Source: Collinsella aerofaciens (GTDB lineage: Bacteria; Actinomycetota; Coriobacteriia; Coriobacteriales; Coriobacteriaceae). From it: 64,000 bases of DNA. The DNA lies in the NCBI RefSeq assembly GCF_028206995.1, contig NZ_JAQLFL010000004.1, positions 62,001 through 126,000 of the forward strand. The letters run 5' to 3'. The position numbers and the translations under genes are program-made. Numbering within the stretch: the first letter of the stretch is position 1; each line of letters starts with the position of its first letter. This document shows positions 49,242-56,423 of this stretch, piece after piece. The notes below the pieces were generated by a model. The model searched no databases. It had not been told where the DNA came from and saw only the letters and a program-made list of their open reading frames with translations.

Positions 49242-50261
49242 ATGGATATCAACGCATGCAACATAGCAACACACGCCGTGGCCACGTCGACGGCGTCCAA
49301 CAGCAAGCTCGCCCCCGCCCTCGCGCCCGTCGTGGGCCGCTTTGCCCCGTCGCCCTCGGGCCGCATGCACCTGGGCAACGTGTTCAGTTGCCTGTGTGCG
49401 TGGCTTTCGGCCCGCAGCCAGGGCGGCAGCATCGTGTTGCGCATCGAGGACCTGGACGATCGCTGCAAGCGCCCGGAACTTGCCGCCCAATTGATCGACG
49501 ACCTAGCTTGGCTGGGGCTTGAGTGGGACGAAGGCCCCTACTACCAGCACGATCGCCTGGACTTGTACGAGGACGCCCTGCACCAGCTGCAAGACGCCGG
49601 CCTCACCTATCCCTGCTTTTGCACGCGCGCCGAGCTCCACACCGCAAGCGCGCCGCACGCCAGCGACGGCACGCCCATCTACCGCGGCGCCTGCCGAGGC
49701 CTTTCTGCCGAGGAGGTTGCCCGCCGCAGTGCCCTGCGCGCTCCCGCCACGCGCCTGCGCGTGCCCGCCGTCGACGACCTCGCCGGCGACGTGATCGAAT
49801 TCGTTGACCGCACGTACGGAGCCCAATGCGAGGCACTCGCCACCGAGTGCGGCGACTTTTTGGTGCGCCGCAGCGACGGCGCTTTTGCCTACCAGCTAGC
49901 CGTAGTGGTCGACGACGCTGCCATGGGCGTCACCGAGGTCGTGCGCGGATGCGATCTACTGGGCTCCACGCCCCGCCAAATCTACCTGCAGCATTTGCTG
50001 GAACTTCCCACACCGCACTACGCACATATTCCGCTGCTCATGTCACCGGACGGCCGCCGCCTTTCCAAGCGCGACCGCGACCTAGACCTGGGCGAGCTCC
50101 GTACCCGCTTTGGCACGCCCGAGGCGCTGCTGGGATGGCTCGCCGGGCAAACAGGCATCGCGCCGGACGCCACACCGCGCTCTGCCGAGCAGCTGGTCGA
50201 GCACTTTAGCTGGAACGTCATCCGCGCGCATCGGGAGAACATCACTGTAACGGTCGAGTAG
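49242..50261 (+). CDS. gluQ: Glutamyl-Q tRNA(Asp) synthetase
   Basis: Truncated GluRS paralogue that glutamylates queuosine at position 34 of tRNA-Asp. 339 residues; it has the class I motifs PSPSGRMHLGN (HIGH-like) and RLSKRDRDL (KMSKS-like), the zinc ligands in YPCFCTRAEL ... YRGACRG, and lacks the anticodon-binding domain. The ATG at 49242 has no ribosome binding site and sits 7 bases after a TATACT, so translation may be leaderless; upstream in-frame starts lack support as well. Confidence 0.88.
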   Translation: MDINACNIATHAVATSTASNSKLAPALAPVVGRFAPSPSGRMHLGNVFSCLCAWLSARSQGGSIVLRIEDLDDRCKRPELAAQLIDDLAWLGLEWDEGPYYQHDRLDLYEDALHQLQDAGLTYPCFCTRAELHTASAPHASDGTPIYRGACRGLSAEEVARRSALRAPATRLRVPAVDDLAGDVIEFVDRTYGAQCEALATECGDFLVRRSDGAFAYQLAVVVDDAAMGVTEVVRGCDLLGSTPRQIYLQHLLELPTPHYAHIPLLMSPDGRRLSKRDRDLDLGELRTRFGTPEALLGWLAGQTGIAPDATPRSAEQLVEHFSWNVIRAHRENITVTVE

Positions 50262-50276
50262 CCAGCCACCCCGCCT

Positions 50277-51002
50277 CTACGCAACATCCCAGGGCTGGAG
50301 TTCGTCGCCCAAGCGAACGATGCAGTCGTAGAGCACGGTGTGACGCTCGGCCGGGTTGGTATCCCGATGAAAATGCCCGTAGTACCAGCGCTTGTAGTCC
50401 AAGCGGTCTTCCAGCTCATCGAAAAATGCCGTAAGCCGATCAACGGAGGGGCAATTCCAGCCGGACGCTGGATAAAGCGTGGACGAAAGCATGCGCGTAG
50501 AGCAGGTGTGAGTGATCACGTAGTCGACCGTCCAGCCCACGCTGTCGAGCTTTGCCCGCGCCTCCTCAAAGTTGCGCTCGTCCGGCAGCTCCTGCGGCCA
50601 CCAGCTGGAATACGGAATGCGGTATTCCTTGTCCACGCTCGTGGCGCCGCCCATGGTAAAGACCGTTGAGCCGTCGAGCTCAAAAACCTCGCCGCGCGTC
50701 AGGCGCCGTATGGGCGAGGTATCCGACAGGCGCTGCGTCAGCCCACCGTGCCACAACTCCATGGGGCGTTCCGCCCAGTGATCGAAACGCTCGTGGTTGC
50801 CGTCGACAAACAGCACGGTGTAGGGGCGCGACTCCAGCCAAGCAATATCGGCACATTCCTCGGTAGAAAAGTCCCAGGGAAAGCCAAAGTCGCCCGCGAT
50901 GATGAGATAGTCGTCGCTCGCCAGGCTATCCCCAAGCTCCCAATCGCGGAGCTTTTGCATGTCAGCGCCGCCATGAATATCGCCTGTTACATAGACCGTC
51001 AT
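50277..51002 (-). CDS. Metallophosphoesterase
   Basis: 241-residue calcineurin-like phosphoesterase. The fold's metal ligands are in MTVYVTGDIHGG, LIIAGDFGFPWDF, FVDGNHERFD, and the C-terminal ITHTCS and YYGHFHRD motifs (His ligands). Substrates may be phosphoproteins or nucleotides; not determinable. ATG 51002 follows AGGGAAGTGG. Convergent with gluQ; the 15 bases between the stops leave no room for a separate terminator. Confidence 0.88.
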   Translation of the reverse strand: MTVYVTGDIHGGADMQKLRDWELGDSLASDDYLIIAGDFGFPWDFSTEECADIAWLESRPYTVLFVDGNHERFDHWAERPMELWHGGLTQRLSDTSPIRRLTRGEVFELDGSTVFTMGGATSVDKEYRIPYSSWWPQELPDERNFEEARAKLDSVGWTVDYVITHTCSTRMLSSTLYPASGWNCPSVDRLTAFFDELEDRLDYKRWYYGHFHRDTNPAERHTVLYDCIVRLGDELQPWDVA

Positions 51003-51087
51003 CGGATTACCACTTCCCTGTAAGTCGCTAGCCCACATTCTGCACGATCACTAAGCCAACCGTTCCAGCCCTTCCATCCCTTAGGGC

Positions 51088-51327
51088 TTACCCTTCGTTC
51101 TTCCATCCAAACGGGTCAAGCACCCAAAAAACCAGATCGAGCACGCCGCCGGTCATCATGGCGCCGGCAAGGGCCATGCAAACGTGCAGAGAACTGGCAC
51201 TTCGGAGCACGTCGAATGGCCCCAGAACAGCCAGCAGCGCGACCGCTGCGCCGGCAAGGCACAACGCGAGGCACGGCCCCGCGTCCTTGACGCACTTCTT
51301 TGCGAGATGCTTGGTGTTATCGCTCAT
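51088..51327 (-). CDS. Small membrane protein, unknown
   Basis: 79 residues with two hydrophobic segments (AGPCLALCLAGAAVALLAVLG and LHVCMALAGAMMTGGVLDLVFWVL) and a short tail FGWKNEG. AAGGAG ten bases before the ATG at 51327 supports the start over longer upstream frames. I do not recognise the family. A hairpin AGCCCT/AGGGCT overlaps its stop and the 15 bases after. Same direction as the phosphoesterase 86 bases downstream. Confidence 0.55.
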   Translation of the reverse strand: MSDNTKHLAKKCVKDAGPCLALCLAGAAVALLAVLGPFDVLRSASSLHVCMALAGAMMTGGVLDLVFWVLDPFGWKNEG

Positions 51328-51686
51328 TGGTATCGAACTCCTTAGAGGGTCGTTGTTTGGGTACATGCCGCCGCGGCAGAGCAGGGCGGCAGGGTAAGTG
51401 TCCCATGCCGTGCGGACATCAATGGAGAAACCGCCTGCTCGACCAACCTTTGACGCCGTTTTGCACCGGCACCACATCCCCCGCTATCGAGGTCTAATAC
51501 TTTTCCCACCGCCACCCAAAAACTCATCCAACGTTAATCTTGGCTCAAGAATCGCTTAATCTATAACCTGCACTATAGAGTTCGACCAAGGACGGGGCGG
51601 CGCCGCGCAACGCAGACCGCCGAACGCAACGCTCGCGCCCGGGCAACTCGCCCGGCGTCGCGCCCATCGAACGAAAGGAACAGGTC
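51328..51686. other. Intergenic region upstream of DUF4342 gene
   Basis: About 360 bases with no supported gene. Contains a TTGGCT-16-TATAAC promoter candidate (51540-51567) and the AT-rich stretch before it. Confidence 0.45.
51540..51567 (+). promoter_or_regulatory. Promoter candidate for the DUF4342/two-component run
   Basis: TTGGCT (51540-51545) and TATAAC (51562-51567) are 16 bases apart. The next gene starts at 51687, giving a leader of about 110 bases. A second TATAGA lies just downstream. Confidence 0.4.
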
Positions 51687-52229
51687 ATGGACGACCTCGA
51701 AAAAGTTGAAACCATCCGCACCAAGTGCAACGTGAGCTACACCGATGCCAAGGCCGCGCTCGACGCCGCCGACGGCAACGTCTTGGATGCCATCATTTGG
51801 CTCGAGTCGCAGGGCAAGACCCAGACCACGTCGGCGCACGCCGCCACCGAGTCCGCGCCAGTCGATGAGCCCTCAGCCGAGATGGTCGCCGCGCAGGCCG
51901 CCTACGAGAAGTCGAGCGAAAAGACCGACTTCTCCAAGAAGATGGACAGCGTGTGGGAGTACCTCAAAAAGCTCTTCCGCCTGAGCCTGGACACCAAGTT
52001 TATCGCCACGCGCCGCGACGCGATCATCCTCAACATTCCCATCCTGATCCCCATCGTCGCGCTGTTTGCCTGGGGCGCCACGATATGGCTGATGCTGATT
52101 GGCCTGTTCTTTGGCATGCGTTACCGCATCGATAGCGACGGCGACGTACCCGGCAGCATCAACAACCTTATGAATCACGCTGCCGATGCCGCGGACGACA
52201 TCAAGCAAAATCTCAACGACGACAAGTAA
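51687..52229 (+). CDS. DUF4342 protein (UBA-like domain plus membrane segment)
   Basis: 180 residues: the N-terminal VETIRTKCNVSYTDAKAALDAADGN is the UBA/TS-N-like helical domain of DUF4342; residues 60-90 are an acidic linker (SAEMVAAQAAYEKSSEKTD). From residue 105 there is a membrane region (DAIILNIPILIPIVALFAWGA then TIWLMLIGLFFGMRY) and a helical C-terminus. Sits 18 bases before the response regulator gene and may be co-transcribed with the two-component system. Function unknown. GAAAGGAA precedes the ATG. Confidence 0.85.
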   Translation: MDDLEKVETIRTKCNVSYTDAKAALDAADGNVLDAIIWLESQGKTQTTSAHAATESAPVDEPSAEMVAAQAAYEKSSEKTDFSKKMDSVWEYLKKLFRLSLDTKFIATRRDAIILNIPILIPIVALFAWGATIWLMLIGLFFGMRYRIDSDGDVPGSINNLMNHAADAADDIKQNLNDDK

Positions 52230-52247
52230 TCTCAGACGGGGGCACGC

Positions 52248-53018
52248 ATGGCACGGATCCTGATCGTAGAGGACGAGGAGAAAATCGCCCGCTTTGTGAC
52301 GCTCGAGCTGGAGCACGAGGGCTACCAGGTGGAGCACGCCGCCGACGGCCGCACCGCCGTGGACCTGGCGCTGGAGCGCAACTACGATCTGATTCTGCTC
52401 GACGTGCTGTTGCCGCAGCTCAACGGCATGGAGGTGCTGCGACGCGTCCGCAAGCACAAGGATGTACCGGTGATCATGGTCACCGCGCGCGATGCCGTGA
52501 TGGACAAGGTGGCCGGGCTCGATGCCGGCGCCGACGATTACCTGACCAAGCCGTTTGCGATTGAGGAGCTGTTCGCACGGATCCGCGTGGCGTTGAAGCG
52601 CTCGGAGGCCGTGCGGGCGGCTTCGGGCGTTGGCGGCGTTGGGGCCGGGACGGGCGCTACGGGCGCCGCTGCGATACCCCCGGCTGGCGACTCGACCCAG
52701 GCATCCGCCTCGCCCTCCCCCGCCGCGCTCACCGTGAGTTCGGTCGCGCTCGATCCCGACCGCCGCGAAGTCACGGTCGGCGGCTCGCCCATCGCGCTCA
52801 CTGCCCGCGAGTTCGACGTCCTCGCCCTGCTTATGGCGCACGCCGGCACCGTGCTCACGCGCGAGCGCATCGCGCACGAGGCGCTGGGCTACGAATACGT
52901 GGGCGACACCAACAACGTCGACGTGCACATCGCGCACCTGCGCGCCAAGATCGAGGACGCCGGCGGCGCCCGCATCATCCAGACCGTGCGTGGGGTGGGC
53001 TATGTCTGCCGCGCGTAA
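52248..53018 (+). CDS. OmpR-family response regulator with extended linker
   Basis: 256 residues: receiver domain (ILIVEDEEKIARF, phospho-Asp52 in LILLDVLLPQLNG, Lys101 in LTKPFA) and winged-helix output domain (REFDVLALLMAHAGTVLTRERI, NNVDVHIAHLRAKIED, GVGYVCRA). Unusual is the linker of about 45 residues (121-165) between them, Gly/Ala/Ser/Pro-rich, where most relatives have 10-20. Overlaps the kinase gene by 17 bases, so translation is coupled. Partner of the kinase at 53002. Confidence 0.92.
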   Translation: MARILIVEDEEKIARFVTLELEHEGYQVEHAADGRTAVDLALERNYDLILLDVLLPQLNGMEVLRRVRKHKDVPVIMVTARDAVMDKVAGLDAGADDYLTKPFAIEELFARIRVALKRSEAVRAASGVGGVGAGTGATGAAAIPPAGDSTQASASPSPAALTVSSVALDPDRREVTVGGSPIALTAREFDVLALLMAHAGTVLTRERIAHEALGYEYVGDTNNVDVHIAHLRAKIEDAGGARIIQTVRGVGYVCRA

Positions 53019-54297
53019 CGCCGAGGCCAAGCGCGTCACATCCATCGCCCGCGCCATCAACTGGAGCTATATGTGGCGCCGCTTGATGAGCTACGTCTGG
53101 CTCGATCTGCTGCTGATGGCGATTGCGGCGGCGATCCTCGTCTATGGATACAACCAGATACTGCCCGACGGCGCGTTTACCGCAGGATGGATCCCCGGCG
53201 TCGCCGTTCACGGCATGTCGCTGGCGCCTGCGCGCGGCTGGGACCTGGCAACGCTCACCTATACCGTCGAGCTTGCGCGTACCACCAAGACTTTCCCCCT
53301 CGCGCAGGACCTCGTCGCGCTATGGCCTCTCTACCTTGTCGTTGTGGGTTGGCAGGTCATCAGCGTGCTCGACATGCTCGGCGGCGCCCGTCGCGTGCGC
53401 CGCACCATGGCACCGCTCAACGACCTGGCCTTGCGCGTGGACGAGCTCGGCCGTATGCAGCTCTCCGGCGGCAAGATGGAAACACTGGAGCAGGCCATCG
53501 AGCGCGCAAGCGTCGACTCGCCGAGCGTCACTACCGGCGACGCCGACCTGGCAAGCATCGAGGTTGCACTCAACCGCCTACTGCGCCAGATGCAAGAGGC
53601 CAAACTGCAGCAAATGCGCTTTGTCAACGATGCGAGCCACGAGCTGCGCACGCCCATCGCGGTGATTCAGGGCTACGTAAACATGCTCGATCGCTGGGGC
53701 AAAGACGACCCGGACGTGCTGGCAGAATCTATCGCGTCCCTCAAGGCCGAAAGCGAGCACATGCAAGAGCTCGTGGAGCAGCTGCTGTTTTTGGCGCGCG
53801 GCGATGCCGGGCGCACGGTCCTGCGGCGCGCAAATACCAACCTTGCCGCACTGGTCGACGAGGTATGCGAGGAATCGCAGATGATCGATACCGAGCACAC
53901 GTATCGGCTGGCCTTTGACGCTGCGCTTGTCAGCGACCCGCGCTGCGACGCGCCCGTCGACGTGGCGCTCGTGAAGCAGGCTCTGCGCGTGATCGTGCAA
54001 AACGCCGCCAAGTACTCGGATGCGGGAACGACCGTCACATTTGGCATAACGCCAGATGCGGGCGCGGGCACGATCGACATAAGTGTTGAGGACGAGGGCA
54101 TCGGCATGAACCAGGAATCCGCAGCTCACGCGTTCGAGCGGTTCTACCGTGCCGACAACGCGCGCGATGCCGGCGCACAGGGTTCGGGTCTGGGGCTTGC
54201 GATCGCCAAGTGGATCGTCGACAGCCACGGCGGCGTCATCGGTGTGACCTCGGTCGAAGGGGTCGGCAGCCGCTTTACGATTCGCCTGCCACGATAG
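53002..54297 (+). CDS. Sensor histidine kinase
   Basis: 431 residues: two membrane helices (about 33-52 and 106-124) flanking an extracellular loop of around 50 residues, a HAMP-like part, and the kinase core. H-box FVNDASHELRTPIAVIQGY (His213), N-box LRVIVQNAAKYS, G1 VEDEGIGM, F-box FERFYRADNA, G2 GSGLGLAIAKWIV. ATG 53002 is preceded by GGGGTGGG; it lies in the end of the response regulator gene. The signal is unknown. Confidence 0.9.
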   Translation: MSAARNAEAKRVTSIARAINWSYMWRRLMSYVWLDLLLMAIAAAILVYGYNQILPDGAFTAGWIPGVAVHGMSLAPARGWDLATLTYTVELARTTKTFPLAQDLVALWPLYLVVVGWQVISVLDMLGGARRVRRTMAPLNDLALRVDELGRMQLSGGKMETLEQAIERASVDSPSVTTGDADLASIEVALNRLLRQMQEAKLQQMRFVNDASHELRTPIAVIQGYVNMLDRWGKDDPDVLAESIASLKAESEHMQELVEQLLFLARGDAGRTVLRRANTNLAALVDEVCEESQMIDTEHTYRLAFDAALVSDPRCDAPVDVALVKQALRVIVQNAAKYSDAGTTVTFGITPDAGAGTIDISVEDEGIGMNQESAAHAFERFYRADNARDAGAQGSGLGLAIAKWIVDSHGGVIGVTSVEGVGSRFTIRLPR

Positions 54298-54316
54298 GAA
54301 GCCCCTCGGCATAAAT

Positions 54317-54353
54317 AAAGGGATAGGGCCACGCGGCCCTATCCCTTTTTGCC
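54317..54353 (+). terminator. Terminator after the second two-component system
   Basis: AAAGGGATAGGGCC (54317-54330) pairs perfectly with GGCCCTATCCCTTT (54335-54348), followed by a T-run. It is 20 bases after the kinase stop and can also serve the convergent VOC gene. Confidence 0.9.
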
Positions 54354-54372
54354 AGCTATGGCAGCTTGTGCG

Positions 54373-54747
54373 CTACTCGCGGCACAGGTGCACGGCGAAA
54401 CCGGCGAACTCGCGCTTAAAGTACACGAGCTTGGTACCACCGTCGGGCAGCAGCGCGCGCGACTCTTCGTTGACCTCGAGCCCGCGCTCGGCAAACCACT
54501 TCTCAGCTGCATCGATGTCGTTAACGGCAAAGCCGATGTGGCCCTTGGTGCCACGACCGTTCTGCTTCATGATCTCGACCAGCGAATCGTTGAAGTACGA
54601 AACCGGGGTCTCGATGACGGGCAGGCCCATCATCGTCGAGAACAGCTCCGCGATCTCCAGGGCGTCTGCCGGGTCGGTGGCGTTAATGCCCACATGGGCA
54701 ACGCGCATACCAAAGAGCTCTACCGGGTTGGCGTTCTGCTCACTCAT
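54373..54747 (-). CDS. VOC-family (glyoxalase fold) protein
   Basis: 124 residues with the two beta-alpha-beta-beta-beta units of the vicinal-oxygen-chelate fold: MRVAHVGINATDPADALEIAELFSTMMGLPV, then GTKGHIGFAVNDIDAAEKWFAERGLEV. Similar modules are fused to or encoded beside KDPG-aldolase genes in sugar-acid PTS loci, but the aldolase is not here. It follows a galactitol-type PTS IIB gene by 11 bases, suggesting a sugar-linked role. No metal site can be assigned with certainty. Confidence 0.8.
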   Translation of the reverse strand: MSEQNANPVELFGMRVAHVGINATDPADALEIAELFSTMMGLPVIETPVSYFNDSLVEIMKQNGRGTKGHIGFAVNDIDAAEKWFAERGLEVNEESRALLPDGGTKLVYFKREFAGFAVHLCRE

Positions 54748-54758
54748 GCAGTCAGCGC

Positions 54759-55046
54759 CTACTGAGCCATGACGTCGAGAACGGCCTTCTCGGCGGCAAC
54801 GCGGTTCATGCCGGTCATGAAGGGCACGCCACTCACGTACGGGCAGGTGAGGCCCTCGGGGGCAACGGTGGTGGCGATCAGCAGGTCAGCGCCCTCGTCG
54901 CAGTAATCCTTGGCCTCGGAGATGGCGCACTGCACGATCTCGTACTTGTCGGCATAACCGTTGGCGTCGAGCAGGGTAGCGACCTTCTGGGCAACGAGCG
55001 TGGAAGTAGCAGCGCCAGCACCGCAAGCCAAAACGATCTTCTTCAT
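54759..55046 (-). CDS. PTS galactitol-family IIB component, orphan
   Basis: 95-residue EIIB of the galactitol/GatB family. The phosphorylated cysteine is Cys8 in KKIVLACGAGAATSTLVAQK; the rest (EIVQCAISEAKDYCDEGADLLIATT, YVSGVPFMTGMN) fits. No IIA or IIC gene is adjacent in the window. Upstream a purine-rich site (GGGAGACATTACCT) precedes the ATG. Pairs with a VOC-family gene. Confidence 0.88.
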   Translation of the reverse strand: MKKIVLACGAGAATSTLVAQKVATLLDANGYADKYEIVQCAISEAKDYCDEGADLLIATTVAPEGLTCPYVSGVPFMTGMNRVAAEKAVLDVMAQ

Positions 55047-55148
55047 AGGTAATGTCTCCCTTCATGGTTTACTTTAGGTAAGTGTACCGCAGCGAGCGAT
55101 GGCACTCGGCCTCGATGAGCTTTTATGCCAGTTTGCTTGCGCGCTGCG

Positions 55149-55154
55149 TATAAT
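55149..55154 (+). promoter_or_regulatory. -10 hexamer upstream of TPR-like gene
   Basis: Perfect TATAAT about 55 bases before the ATG at 55210. A matching -35 is not evident at normal spacing (TGCCAG at 17). Confidence 0.4.
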
Positions 55155-55209
55155 ACATCTAGTACGTGTTGTCATACCGCTCGCTTTATGAGCGACTAAG
55201 GACCCTAAT

Positions 55210-55833
55210 ATGCCCGATTCCCGCACCCTCTGGACCGCCGTCGTTATCATCTGCATCGCCGTGTCGGTGTTCTTTAGCGTCAAAAAACGCACCACGTTTA
55301 AACGCCTGCAGCAATTGATGGCCGCCAAGCAGTGGGACGAGTTCGATCGTTTGCTCGACGGCAAACTCACCAGCATGCTGTACCCGCGCTACAACCGCGA
55401 CTACCTGCGTCTGAACTCCTATCTGCTGCGCGAGGACCACGAGCGTGCCAGCGAGATGTTCGACCTGCTGCTGGGGCTCAACCTCCCCAAGATGCAGCGC
55501 GTCGACCTGGTGATCAAAGCCTTTAACTACTACGTTGGCCAGGAGGACCGCAAAAAGTCCAAGGAGCTTCTGCACGAGATCAAGGGCTTTGAGGGCGGTC
55601 AGGCCGAGGCGGTCGCACACGAATGCCAGCTGATGTACGACACGATGATCCTCAAGCGCCACAACGACATTCCCGAGCTGGAGCGCATGCTCGAGGATGT
55701 CGGCGACGACCCGGTCAAGCGCTGCCGACTGGAGTACCTGCTGGCCCTGCAGTATCAAAACAAGGGCGACGAGGCAAAGTTCCAAGAGTTCCTGGAGAAG
55801 TCGGGCCAACACTCGATGGCCGTCAACGCGTAA
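55210..55833 (+). CDS. Membrane-anchored TPR-like protein
   Basis: 207 residues: N-terminal membrane helix (LWTAVVIICIAVSVFFSV), then a helical repeat region resembling TPR units (KRLQQLMAAKQWDEFDRLLDG, SYLLREDHERASEMFDLLLG, VIKAFNYYVGQEDRKKSKELL, LEYLLALQYQNKGDEAKFQEFL). Probably a protein-protein interaction adaptor at the membrane; partner unknown. Alone on the plus strand, followed by tRNA-Leu. Confidence 0.75.
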   Translation: MPDSRTLWTAVVIICIAVSVFFSVKKRTTFKRLQQLMAAKQWDEFDRLLDGKLTSMLYPRYNRDYLRLNSYLLREDHERASEMFDLLLGLNLPKMQRVDLVIKAFNYYVGQEDRKKSKELLHEIKGFEGGQAEAVAHECQLMYDTMILKRHNDIPELERMLEDVGDDPVKRCRLEYLLALQYQNKGDEAKFQEFLEKSGQHSMAVNA

Positions 55834-55864
55834 CGGACGGCTTGTGCTAGACTTCTAGTCTCAC

Positions 55865-55949
55865 GGGGGCGTGGCGGAATTGGCATACGCAGGAGACTTA
55901 AAATCTCTCGCCGCAAGGATTGTGGGTTCGAGTCCCACCGCCCCTACCA
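55865..55949 (+). tRNA. tRNA-Leu (UAA)
   Basis: 85-nt tRNA with encoded CCA. Acceptor GGGGGCG (55865-55871) pairs with CGCCCCT (first pair G-U); anticodon loop CTTAAAA gives anticodon UAA; long variable arm as in Leu tRNAs; T arm GTGGGTTCGAGTCCCAC. Followed by a terminator hairpin (55961-55993). Confidence 0.95.
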
Positions 55950-56214
55950 TGTGATTGCTTGCGAGCCCGTGTTCTCCAGGGATGCGGGCTCGCTTCTTTT
56001 AGATGCCGGTGGGACTCGAACCCGCGAGGGGGCGAGCGTTAAGCGGACGCGCAGCGTCCGTAGCGAGCCGGCGAGGGCGCCGACAGGCGGCCGAAGCCGG
56101 TGCGTATTTGCGCAGCAAATGCGCGGATGTCCCACCGCCCCTACCATATGGAGCTTTCGAGCCCGTGTCCCCAAGGGATGCGGGCTCGTTTCTTTTACAC
56201 GCCGGCGGGGCTCT
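55932..56214. repeat. Duplicated tRNA-Leu 3' end and terminator segment
   Basis: The 19 bases GTCCCACCGCCCCTACCAT at the tRNA 3' end (55932-55950) are repeated at 56129-56147, 197 bases downstream. Similarity continues through the terminator (GAGCCCGTG ... GATGCGGGCTCG at 55962-55992 and 56159-56187) to GCCGG-GGG-CTC, about 85 bases in all. Between the copies lies an inverted T-arm-like sequence (GTGGGACTCGAACCCGCG). Looks like a tRNA-linked attachment site or a degraded tRNA tandem. Confidence 0.75.
55961..56000 (+). terminator. Terminator after tRNA-Leu
   Basis: GCGAGCCCG (55961-55969) pairs with CGGGCTCGC (55985-55993) followed by TTCTTTT. A second copy of the hairpin is at 56158-56187. 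Confidence 0.85.
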
Positions 56215-56284
56215 AAGTTGCGGTGAAATAGTTCCTGTTTTGGCAGTTTACCAGCCCATTTAGGAATTATTCCACCGCGACTTA
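56214..56284. repeat. GTGAAATA-type palindrome, copy B
   Basis: Arms of 23 bp at 56214-56236 and 56262-56284, beginning TAAGTTGCGGTGAAATAGTT, with four mismatches in the pairing. The core contains TTTTGGCAGTTT, linking it to the TTTTGGC elements. Relatives at 17367 and 57774. Confidence 0.7.
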
Positions 56285-56294
56285 GGTTGGTGTT

Positions 56295-56381
56295 CCCACA
56301 TTTTCCGATGGAAAAACGTGGTTGTCTCCCACATTTTCCGATGGAAAAACGTGGTTGTCTCCCACATTTTCCGATGGAAAC
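56295..56381. repeat. 33-bp tandem repeat, 2.6 copies
   Basis: Unit of 33 bases (56295-56327, 56328-56360, then 21 bases at 56361-56381) starting CCCACATTTTCCGATGG. Each unit can fold on itself (CCAC ... GTGG with TTTTCC/GGAAAA). It ends 43 bases before the ATPase gene start. Spacers are absent, so this is not a CRISPR array. Confidence 0.85.
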
Positions 56382-56423
56382 TCCCAAATGGCCTTATACT
56401 AGCCGAGAGGGTTGGGAGGCAAT

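Noticed and set aside
55951..56263. Overlapping frames downstream of tRNA-Leu
   Set aside because: They arise from the duplicated tRNA end and terminator sequence, with no translation signals.
56295..56381. CRISPR array
   Set aside because: Units are adjacent direct repeats without spacers, and no cas genes are present.
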